Source: Tetragonia tetragonoides (lineage: Eukaryota > Streptophyta > Magnoliopsida > Caryophyllales > Aizoaceae). Taken from it: a DNA stretch of 64,000 nucleotides. Within the stretch, counting starts at the first letter, position 1; each line of letters starts with the position of its first letter. Below, one piece after another: positions 1 through 10,200 of the stretch. A program made the translations under genes and the position numbers. Under the pieces are notes generated by a model. The model saw only the letters and a list, made by a program, of their open reading frames with translations, searched no databases and was not told where the DNA came from. The stretch covers positions 42,616,766-42,680,765 of the forward strand of contig CM076147.1 of assembly GCA_038025085.1 (NCBI GenBank), written 5' to 3'.

Positions 1-270
1 GTGTGCAGTCTTTGAACAGCATCTAGTTATATCTTTGGATATATGATATATCCCTTAAATTTATTCTTCTTCCTTTTTTTTTATTTTTTTTAATTTTTAT
101 CTACATGATTATAGGAGGTCACATTCTCAATAGTATTTTGTCTAGCCAATGAACTTTAGTTTCTTCTCGTTGGTTAATTACATGGGACTGTGTCTAATTA
201 TTGTAAATCATGATCTATGCAATTTACAAGTGAATCCTTTCAACTCAAGTTGGATATTTCCATAATGCAG

Positions 271-1919
271 AGCACCCATGGCTCAGAGATGGTGAAGCAT
301 CAGACAAGCCAATCGATAGCGCTGTTCTCTCTAGGATGAAGCAATTCAGAGTTATGAACAAACTCAAGAAACTCGCACTAAAGGTATGCAAGCCTATGGA
401 GACATGATACCAGCTGTTATCTGCGCAAGGATCATGAGATATTTAATTGAACTGTGTTTTTTTGGCATAGGTCATTGCTGAGAATCTTCCTGAAGAAGAG
501 ATTCAAGGACTGAAACAAATGTTTGCAAATATGGATACTGATGGTAGTGGGTCAATTACTTATGAAGAATTGAAAGAGGGTTTGGCTCGACTTGGATCAA
601 AGCTTACTGAAGCTGAAGTGAAGGCGCTCATGGAAGCTGTAAGATTATATACTTCAAAAAAAGACATACTGAATTTGTTTAGTACTTACATGGGATGAAA
701 TTCTAATCACCAACTTTGTTGCTTTTAGGCTGATCAAGATGGAAGTGGATCAATTGACTATTATGAGTTCATTACAGCCACAATGCATAGGTACAGGCTA
801 GAAAGAGACGAGCATCTTTACAAGGCATTCCAATATTTCGACAAAGACAATAGTGGGTAAGTGACTTCTATTTCCTTGGCGCTTATATTGCTTACTCTCC
901 CTCCTCCTCTCTTGTTCTTTTTAAGTTAATCTAAAACGGCGCTTATATTGCTTACTCTCCCTCCTCCTCTCTTGTTCTTTTTAAGTTAATCTAAAACAAT
1001 AGTTATACCCACACATTGCAATCTGTCAATATTCCATTTTTACATAATGTGCCCCTCTCTGAGAGAATAGAAGAGGGAGATGATCCATTGTCAGATATGA
1101 TGAGTTTTAGGAAACATAGGAGGGCTAAGCAAGCCATATGCGACTTCTCCCTTGAGGTTGCGATTTGCCAAGTGCTGTGAGCCAGGGGGAGGTGCTCCTT
1201 GCATATGAATCATGACCCCTTTCAAGCATGATATTGCTTTTTAATCACCTCTCAAAATTGAAAGATGGGAATAATAGGGGGGAGACCATTAGACTATTTG
1301 AATGCCTATTGTTCCCACACTTGATTAGTCCACAACGTACCATTGTAAGAGCACACAGACTGTATGGGATCATTTACTGAGACAATGAAATGTTAATATT
1401 GCACCTCCACCATATCACCCCCCTGTGCCCACCCAACCCAATAATATACGCACAATCTAATATTCCTTTGCATACGAACTTTCCCAAGATGTTAATCTCA
1501 CGATCATTTGAGATGTTATTACTTCACTTGTAACACTTCACTGTGTGGAAAACACGTCAAAAACGGCTGCTCGGATATTGACAGTTTTCTTAGTTGGCGA
1601 AGGAAAAATCACTTCAATCTAAATACTTTCCGAAGATATATAATTATTATATGTTGCAGGTTTATCACAACAGATGAACTGGAAACAGCAATGAAAGAGT
1701 ACGGGATTGCTGATGAGAATTGCATTGCAGAGATATTGTTGGAAGTAGACACTGATAATGTAAGTCTTCTATGTCCTGAAACTTTGGATCTGGTTCATGA
1801 TAGGCATGTATATTCATCCATCTTTTCAATTCATTTTGTAGGATGGAAGAATAAATTATGATGAATTCAGTGCGATGATGAGAAGTGGGACCCAAAACCC
1901 AACGGCCAAGCTCCATTAG
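271..1919 (+). CDS. Calcium-dependent protein kinase (CDPK), 3' part only
   Basis: These are the last five exons of a CDPK, a Ser/Thr kinase with a fused calmodulin-like domain that turns Ca2+ signals into phosphorylation. Exons with GT/AG borders read 271-383, 471-638, 729-856, 1660-1759 and 1842-1919. The first encodes the end of the kinase domain (HPWL..) and the autoinhibitory junction ([17 protein letters not shown]). The rest encode four EF hands: [36 protein letters not shown] (split by an intron) and [12 protein letters not shown] (split by an intron). All four loops keep their acidic Ca2+ ligands. The protein ends [14 protein letters not shown] with a TAG stop at 1917-1919. The kinase catalytic core and N-terminal acylation region lie upstream of the window, and 1-270 is intron. 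The family call is certain; I cannot name the exact member. Confidence 0.95.
878..997. repeat. Exact 60-bp tandem duplication in a CDPK intron
   Basis: Positions 878-937 and 938-997 are identical as far as I can read. The duplication lies 21 bp after the 5' splice site of the 0.8 kb intron between EF hand 3 halves. Perfect identity points to a recent event. Confidence 0.9.
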
Positions 1920-3170
1920 TGTGTTTGTAACCGCCCTGTATAACATAAAAGCTCTTTTAGTACCAAGGTGACGGCCGAGTAATGTTGTTGAACCGAAGAC
2001 AGGCTTAGCTCCTCAGATCGGACAAGAAAGTGAGATTAAGATTCATAAGGGAGATGATCCACTGTTGGTTGAGTTCTATTGTGTAAAAAGTTTGTGCATA
2101 CGCAAAATCCTTTTGGATTGATGTTTCTTCATGTTTTTGAGTTTTGAAGATTCTTTGCCCTTTTGTATGGAGATTTTATAGTATTCTGCTCGGATATAAG
2201 CTTAAAAGCTCTCGCTTGAGTTGTGAGTTGCGACATTTTATGAGTTTTCACATTGGCTCCCAAAGTCATTTTTCCATGTCATGAAGCAAGATCATCTGTC
2301 CAGGCTCCAGACAAGTGTGTTATGCATACAAAAGCAACGAAAACTCGAACTAGATAATACTACTTTTTTCTCTCTCTTCTTTTTTTAAGGTTTGCTTGCA
2401 AAAGATTGACATGTTTCAGATGTTCTAACGAATACCAATCCTGGTACAACCTCCCCCAACCTCATCAGGAAACCCACAAATTTGTACCCATTACATGTTT
2501 CACTCAAAAAAAAAGAAAAAGAAAGAGAACATGTTAAGGGACAAGGGAATGTTCTAATAAATGACAATCTTACAACAATCAGCAATTTCCCCAACTGCAA
2601 AACCTGTCAATGATAATTGATTTACATATAAATTCTGACAAAATGAAGTCAAGGTCCTGCCAAACAGCAAGCTTTGTTAAATTCTTTTGGCTAAGTGGAG
2701 TTGGTTCAAGACCATACCTTTCTTCATGGGGCATTCCTGTTGAGGAGAGTACTATGGCGGACTGGTGTGAGGAGGGCGGAAGAACTTGATTCCGACTTTT
2801 AGGAGGACTGCCCCCAGAGTCTCACCGGAGGACAAGACAAAAGTCGAATTCCTCTCCAGGGTTCCTTCGTTGTTGATTTTCTTTTTGAAATTACTTAATT
2901 TTTTAAGATTTTTTGGGGGAGAGATGCAACATGCAAGTAAAAAGAGAGCAAATTAACGAGAAACACATGGTTTTTTCATTTACTAATAACAAGCTTGTAA
3001 GCTCATAACAGATCACAGTGGTGCCCATGGAGGCATAAATCTTCAAACAATGTCAAAATGGGTAAAACCACAAAACATCAAATGAACCTAAAACAAACGA
3101 AGACGAACTGATGACAACTTCTTAGGTACACCCCAAGTTATTGCATCTCATGAGCACAATTGCCCAAGGC
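1920..3170. other. Convergent intergenic region (CDPK 3' UTR / eIF1 3' UTR)
   Basis: The region contains the 3' UTR of the CDPK transcript on the plus strand and, near 3000-3170, that of eIF1 on the minus strand. I see no convincing coding potential or transposon termini. Short homopolymer tracts are present near 2370 and 2505. Confidence 0.6.
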
Positions 3171-3509
3171 TTAAAAACCATGTATCTTGATCTGCTCTTT
3201 CTTGACAAGTTCCTTATTCACAAGGAAATTAGCAATGTTCTTGCGCTGATCACCTTGGAGTTGGATAATCTTCCCTAGCACCTTATCCTGAACCACATTT
3301 CCATTACAGCAGAATTCCTTCTTAAGGTCCTTGAGAATTTTCTCGTAGCTGAATTCTTTCTTAAGTCCTTGCAAAGTAGTCAAGCTTTTCTTTCCATTCC
3401 TCTGCTGAATACGGATATGCACATACTCCTTAACTCCAGGGGCCTCCGAGTCCTGCGCCTCAGCAAATGGGTCAAAAGCAGCTGGGATCTGAACTCCGAA
3501 ATCAACCAT
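3171..3509 (-). CDS. SUI1: Translation initiation factor eIF1 (SUI1 family)
   Basis: This encodes a complete 112-residue eIF1, close to the roughly 113 residues usual in plants. eIF1 binds the 40S subunit near the P site and enforces AUG selection during scanning. The protein begins MVDFGVQIPAAFDPFAEA, followed by the hallmark VHIRIQQRNGKKSLTT, LKKEFCCNGNV and QLQGDQRKNI, and ends KKEQIKIHGF, which is the family C-terminus. The reading frame has no intron. The ATG at 3509 is the family start; an upstream ORF in another frame is only leader sequence. An intron interrupts the 5' UTR (separate entry). The neighbouring CDPK is convergent. Confidence 0.96.
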   Translation of the reverse strand: MVDFGVQIPAAFDPFAEAQDSEAPGVKEYVHIRIQQRNGKKSLTTLQGLKKEFSYEKILKDLKKEFCCNGNVVQDKVLGKIIQLQGDQRKNIANFLVNKELVKKEQIKIHGF

Positions 3510-4785
3510 GTACTTTGTTTGAAAAGAGCTTGAAAACGAACCGAAGATGTCTTGCCTTTAAGTAAGAGCTGCAATTAATGAACCTTCGATTAGCATATTG
3601 AAGTATTATTCAAAGGAAGGTTTAGATGAACATGAGCAAGCATCACAAAGCTAAGGTATCAATACTGGTTACATCATTCCTAGAATAATAGACTACAATA
3701 TCCAAACCACCAACACCAAGATGTCAACCTCAGATTCACATCAATTTGATCCTATATTTCGAAATCCATACTAGAAACTACAGTTCTCCAATAGTTCACA
3801 CCAAAGTCAAGATTTGACATACACAAGAATAAAACTTGGCATAAATCACATGAATATGCAAACAAAACATGGCATCAATCATCTTCAGGTTGGCTATTAA
3901 CATAGAGCAACATCAAAACACAGTCTAACACCAAAACAGGATAGCATATGTCTCATCACAGCAGGCAGATATCTAAATTGAATCCCTTTATTTCCACGCT
4001 ACAAATCTTAATATAATCTACAGTGAAAATAACCCCTCATAGATGCAAGTTAATTCTAATTTAAAAACCCTAGTTGCCCAAAGCAGGATTAGCAAAAAAA
4101 GGATCTATTTCAAACTTTGGTAATATTTAATATATGACAAAACAATCTCAATACACCATCAAATAGATATAATCAACTAACACTAAAAGATATAAGATAC
4201 GGAGTATATATCTAATTAGATATGATCAAGATCATCAGAAAACATAAACACCAACAAAGTTCAAAGCATGATAAATTTCGATGCGAGACAGTAATTAACA
4301 ACATAATAATTGAAAACACATAACCATACAGTAGCATCTAACAATAATTGCACAAACTAACAATCCACAAATCATCTAATCATAATCAACCCACCAGGCC
4401 TCAAACACAACCCTAACAATCATGAAAAAGAACAAAGACATGAACTTGATAATAACCCATCAAAGTCAAACCCAAGAACCATAAAAATCGACCAAGATCA
4501 CATAATCCAACCCACAAATCAACAAAATAAACAGGCACACACATATTTCATTAATAAAGTTATAAAACCATGATGATCACATAATTCTGAAAACCAAGAA
4601 CAAAAATTACCCAACTCAAACAAAAAAGAAGATGATCATCAAAAACCAAAACCCAGAAACATAAATCAAGGCAAAACTAAAAGAACAATTAAAGAAAAGA
4701 AAAGAGAGAATTTTGTAACGTAAGTTCGTACCTTTTAGAGAGAGAGAAGAGTTTTGCTTCTTGAACAACGAACAATACAAAATAA
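3510..4785 (-). other. eIF1 5' leader with a 1.16-kb leader intron
   Basis: On the minus strand a leader exon (about 4785-4732) ends AAAAG|GTACG. The intron runs 4731-3569 and ends ATTGCAG. The second leader exon runs 3568-3510 into the start codon. The intron is AT-rich, as is usual for plant leader introns, which often raise expression of housekeeping genes. The splice sites are read from sequence; the transcription start is inferred. Confidence 0.75.
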
Positions 4786-4809
4786 TAAAATTTTCCAAGT
4801 CTGGGGGGC

Positions 4810-4817
4810 TTTTTATA
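4810..4817 (-). promoter_or_regulatory. TATA box of the eIF1 gene
   Basis: The minus strand reads TATAAAAA here, about 30 bp upstream of a CT-rich stretch that begins the proposed leader exon near 4785. Position and sequence fit a plant core promoter. Confidence 0.65.
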
Positions 4818-5199
4818 GACAAATTTTAAGTCGGTCTTTGAGGGATATTTTTCCTTTTTTCCTGTCCACAAAAAATAATAATTAATTAAGTAGGTTGCGT
4901 GTTAAGGTGGAGTTAGGTTTCTATGGTTTATTCTCTTTTGAGTCGGTCAGAAAGGCAATCAACGGTGGGGGATAAATCAATCAACGGCTGAGATTGGGTT
5001 TTAAGCCATTGACGTGTTTAGTGATGAAATTGGGATAAAAATTGCTACGTGTTTTTATTTCTTTTTATTTATTTTTTTAGCAAGTGCCTCTAATATTAGA
5101 TATCGCATCAAATTTGGGGGAATAATGACTGAGAATTAAGATGACGCGTAGATTCAACGCACCCAGGAAACAGGCTGGCACACTTTCTTTTTTTCTTTT

Positions 5200-5309
5200 C
5201 TTTTGGACTGTTTAGGTAACGAAAGTGCAGTTTTGGTCCCGCACCTGGGCCAAGTGAACAATCCGGAAGGTTCAACTTTTCTTTTGGACTGTTTAGGTAA
5301 CGAAAGTGC
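5200..5309. repeat. 29-bp direct repeat, 81 bp apart
   Basis: The motif CTTTTGGACTGTTTAGGTAA and its following nine bases occur at 5200-5228 and again at 5281-5309. The spacing suggests a local duplication of about 81 bp whose middle part has diverged. Confidence 0.8.
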
Positions 5310-5469
5310 TGTTTTCCAGTTGGGAGAACATACTTTTAGGAGTAGGCTTTTTTGCTTGGCAAATAAGAGGATATAAGTGAATGGTGATCGAGATATTTCT
5401 ATTACATTATATTTGGACTCTCGTGTGCAATAGCGAATATATAAAATTAGCTGAACAATCAGTGCTTGA

Positions 5470-5625
5470 CCCTATCTACATAGCATCAACAAGGGGCTAG
5501 TATAGTTCCTAAAAGCCAGCAGATACAAGGAATAGGAGGAACGGGGATTCGTACCCATTACCTTGCCTTACCAAACCATTTGGGAGTAAGATTGAAACCA
5601 CTAGACCACCACCCTTGGTAGGTAT
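5470..5625 (-). mobile_element. tRNA-derived SINE-like sequence
   Basis: On the minus strand an A-box TGGTCTAGTGG (near 5609-5599) is followed about 50 bp later by a B-box-like GGTACGAATCC (near 5555-5545). This is the layout of an RNA polymerase III internal promoter. It is not a functional tRNA gene, because I find no cloverleaf around it. The ends are approximate and no target-site duplication was recognised. Confidence 0.5.
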
Positions 5626-6044
5626 TAGGAGTAGTTACTAAAGAAATTCCCCAACAAAGTTCACCAAAAAAAAAGAAAAAAAAGAAAGAAAACAAGACAT
5701 AACAAAATAGCATTTGTATTTCACAGCCATGTTCATTTGATATTGGTTAACAGCTTCCAATAATTTCCTAAATACTTGTAGTAATTACAAATAGGAAGAA
5801 CGTACTCCGTAGTAATGAAAATCTCAACCGATACTCAAATGGCCAAAATCTGAAGGTTATAAGATAATACTCCCATCAACAAAACTTAAACACCTATGAG
5901 TTCAACTTTCTTATTTCTCCTACCGAACAAGGGGATCCCTATAGAACTTAGAAGCCTTTGGTGTCGGTCAATCGTTAGGCCCCAAATAGAACATTTGATG
6001 ACCTTTTACTAGGAACATTTTATTTAAAACTTTTGGATTTGTAA

Positions 6045-6168
6045 GGAAGCCATCCTTTTTGAGGGATGAAAGAGTCGATCTTTAGTCATTGCTATGGACG
6101 AGTGGTGGAAGCCACCCTCTTTGAGGGATGAAAGAGTCGATCTTCAGTCATTGCTATGGACGAGTGGT
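6045..6168. repeat. 62-bp tandem duplication
   Basis: Two adjacent 62-bp units (6045-6106 and 6107-6168) share nearly all positions, including the core GAGGGATGAAAGAGTCGATC, with a few substitutions. The DNA is non-coding. Confidence 0.85.
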
Positions 6169-6344
6169 GGATGTGTCATTGCGCTATCTACCCTAATCTC
6201 TACTAGTCAACTTTTACAAGAACCCTAACACTATGGGTAAGTCCGAGTTTCGTGATGATCTCTGGGGGTGGACTTGTTACATCAGAATAGATCCTCCCAA
6301 TTATTAAAGGATGATATGCTGACCCATTAAGCTGATTATATAAG

Positions 6345-6480
6345 TATAAGTTGGGTAGCTCAATGGTAAGCACTCACATAATCACACCTCCAACTTCAAA
6401 ATTAGGGGGTTCAAAATTTACTACTGTGACAACAGCGTGTTGTGAACTTATATAAGTTTTCCCTTTCGTCTCTAATAATG
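6345..6480 (+). mobile_element. tRNA-derived SINE-like sequence
   Basis: An A-box TAGCTCAATGG (6356-6366) and a B-box-like GGTTCAAAAT (6409-6418) are spaced as in tRNA-derived SINEs. The downstream body is AT-rich. The ends are uncertain. Confidence 0.5.
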
Positions 6481-7019
6481 TAATGATCTATGAACTAACT
6501 TTCTTATTTTTTTATTTCTTTTTCAGTTGATCACCTAAATAATACACAAGAGAAATGTATACTTGATTTTTTTAGATTTCCCAACTATTTTGTTAACCAT
6601 ATTTTTTTTGTATGGTAAATAGTTATTTCACCAGCTATGAGGATCTCTTTACTAAAAACAAGTATCGAATTATCTAGTTGAATTTATTTAAAAAAAATAA
6701 AAACATGATCACAAAATCACATTCATATTACAAATATCATTTTAAGTAATTATTTTTAAAGAATTTGTAGTGACTAGTGAGACAATATAATAATTTTTAT
6801 TCAGAGTGTAAGTGTAACCCATTTTTTTGATACTTTTTACTTCAAAAGAAAACTTTCATTTAAAATTTTCTGTAAGAAGAAAATAAAAAATAAAGTCTCG
6901 TCAGAATTCCAGTCGGCGGTAGGCGAACATCAACCGGAAACTACCATCTTCATCGTCAGTTCGTCCACCGCCCTCTTTCTCTTTCTCTCACTCTCTGAAT
7001 CTAAAAGGGCGTAAATTTG

Positions 7020-7136
7020 ATGGAGAAAGGCAAAGATGGGGCGAACATGGCAGGTTCTCTTCAAAAGCTTGATATCAATTCTGCTTCCACCTCAATTTCC
7101 TATACCACCAAGGATTTTCCTGCCCTCCAATCCTCA

Positions 7137-7218
<82 letters not shown>

Positions 7219-10200
7219 AATTCAGTTGGGGTTATCATTGCATACGCAAAGCTCAGAGATTTCAATATTGGGTCATGTTGAATTTGTTTTATATAAGTTC
7301 TATCTATTGCATTGTATCAATGGGGTTTTGCCTAATAATATCTTGTACTATTAGAAGTATGATTTTGGAACTGTAAACCTTTTGCCTTCAGCTAAATCCT
7401 GAGCATATTATGTCATTTATTTGCACTATTGTTCGAGTCCTTATGCCCATCATATTTAATTCATAGATAATTGAAAAGTTGTTTATGTTCTAAAGGCTTA
7501 TGAAATGGGGTTCATCTCCTTGGTGTTGATTGCTACTTTGATCACAAAAGTGATGATGATATGAAGTAAAAAATGAAGGCCTTCTCTTCATTTTTTTTAA
7601 GTGACACATAGAGTAAAACCCAGATTAGACTTTTAAGTGTTGCCCCTTTTTCAGTTTGAATGACAATGTAAGTCATTCCCTATTGCTGTTGTTCCACTTA
7701 AGAGAGCGAAATCTCCAAGTTTGGTCAGTTTGTGCATTGCAGTCATTGGAAAGCACTTGGAGGATATCATTCTGGACTTGGGTGAGATTGTGTCCAGTTT
7801 TCCTGCTGATATTAAGGTTTTTTTCTAATCCTTGAAATATTGCTGATGGGAGTATAATTTTTGTTGTTTATTTCAAATGTTTGATAATGTTGGTATGAAA
7901 CAACCACCTGTGCACAAATTTACCTGGAAATATTTTCACTTAGGGATCTTGTAATGCCTATCAGCTTATCACTGCATCTTGATGTGTTTGTCCAATGGAA
8001 GGATTTGAATTATCGTGAGATTTCTGTCAGTTATACGGTCATTCTGTGTCCAAGGGTAAGTAATATGTCACAGGAAGGTACTCATTGAAGTGCGTATGTC
8101 GATCCACTCTCCCATAGTGATCAAAATAGAAACCTCTGGTGTAGATAAATGATCTCACCAGCCTATAGAATCCTTAAGGCTAGATATGCAAATTGCAAAG
8201 TAATGAAACCACCTTTTGGTTAGGTTTCAAAGCCTATGCTTGAGCTTGACTAGCTCATCATGAAAGCCAAAATGAAGAGAAGTTAGCTCAAACCTGTTAT
8301 TCTAAAATTGGTTCATAAAACAAATTCTTCTTACATTTGATCCTCTTAAGGTCTGTCAGATAATGTTTGAAGAACTGTCCTATCGTGATCTGTGAGTGTC
8401 AGTTGTGTGTGATGTAAAGAAATTTACGGTTTAGGCTGAGACATTTGTTTTTGTTTGTTATTATTATTAATTTTTTCTTACTGTTATTTCTCTTTGATTC
8501 CTTGTGTTTAGAACTTGAGTTGTCATGTCAGACTGTTACCTTCTTACAGGTTTCACTTATGTGTTGAATTATAGATGGCAATTGCTGCAATTGCTAGGAG
8601 AAGAAAGCTGCTAAACAACGATGTAATTATCTCTCTTGCTGATGATTCCTGGGAGATCCTTGATATTTCTTGTTCAGATGTCTCAGATTTTGGCCTTGCA
8701 AAAGTGGCAGAGATGTGTAGGTCTCTACGTGCAGTGGATATAAGGTTAAGTATTCGTCTTGATTAGAAAAGCAGCTAATGTGAGCAGGGAAGAAAAAGCA
8801 AACTGTAGGAATTCTTTGTACTTACGGTATAATTTCCATTTAAGTTATTCTGCTTGATTTCTGGTGGCAGATATCTAGGTTGATCTAACAAAGAGCCGAT
8901 TGCATTTGAAGTCATTTTTTTTTATCTTGAAAGGCCCGAGCTGCAATTCCATGTAGACAAAAAGCTGTCACCCTTGAATTAGTTTAGTGATTTTGGAGGT
9001 TATAGATGTAAAGTCATGGGCCCAACTTTTCTAATCTAGTCATTTCACTTTCCCTCTGCTCAGGGGCGGAACCAGGGAGGGGCCAGCAGGGGCGGTCGCC
9101 CCTCCCATGATTCCAGAAATTATCTATTATTAGTTTATGCAGACAATGTCATACGTTGATTGTAGCTCAGTTGGTTGGAAATTGACTTAGACAATGGGTG
9201 AGGGAAGTGCGCGAACATGGTTCAAGCCTTGGTAGCTCCATTTTGTTAAATTTTCCTTCCTTTTCATTTGGCCCCTGTTCCCTTTATTTCTCTAGTTTTT
9301 TTAGTTCAGCCTTCTTTCTTGGTTTTCCTACTAAAACTTAACTAGTGAATAGTGAGTGGTTTTGTTTCTTCTTGTTTTTTTTTTTTTTCTTCTTTAAAGT
9401 AAAGTTTGTGTGATTGTATATACTTCCCCTTTATTTAACCAATTTTTCGGCTTCCTCCACAAAACCTTGTATAGTTGTAGACCTTATTTTTCTTCATAGA
9501 GTAACATTTATTTATTTATATTTGTTTTCATCCGTCTTTGTTTAGTCTATTGTCGCTATATTTTATCCATATCATAATATTACGTCTAAATTTTTAAAAA
9601 TTACTATCATAATATGTATATGTCCCTACAAATATTTAGCCCCCCCTAAGTATAAATCCTGGTTCCGCCACTGCCTCTCCTGAACCTAGGAGGCTAGGAC
9701 AAAATTAATTTGCTCCATTTCAGTTATCTCAATTGGTTGAACCTATACAGTTCCTGGAGCTTCTTTTGTGTACCTTTGATATGTAGATACTACTTCTTTT
9801 GTACTAAATTGAGTTACCTTCTACAGCCAATGCAGCAAGATTACATCCCATGGTGTCTTTCAACTAGCGCAGCACTGTCATTCTTTAGAAATATTGAGAT
9901 GTGGGTATGTACTCATTTCTTTCCACGCTTTCAAAGTGGTTATCCTTTTTATTGTTGAGTCAGACCACAACACCAGTCTTACCTTGATGTTGCTCTGCCC
10001 CCCCTCCTCTCCCTTTCCTGTGCAAGGGGAAGGGCAGGGAATCTACATTTTTTTTTTACATCTTATGCAACATAGAAAGTTCGAAACACTTGGAAAAGGT
10101 CTTAGTTTGTTTGCAAATGACAAAAAAGGTAGACTTGATAAGTTCCTGCATGCAAATTGAAATACCTTAACTTGATTCACTGGTTTGTGAATTGGCTTCT

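Larger units (their letters stand above)
4831..7019. other. Divergent intergenic region between eIF1 and the RNI-like gene
   Basis: This is AT-rich DNA shared by the promoters of the two divergent genes. It contains two tRNA-derived SINE-like sequences and two local duplications, listed separately. No protein-coding exon was recognised. CT-rich sequence just before 7020 is a likely leader of the RNI-like gene. Confidence 0.6.

Noticed and set aside
5521..5610. A tRNA gene on the minus strand
   Set aside because: Only the internal promoter boxes match. The flanks do not pair, so it was called a SINE remnant.
9150..9240. A tRNA gene in the hAT-like element
   Set aside because: A-box and B-box are present, but I cannot fold an acceptor stem or a full cloverleaf around them.
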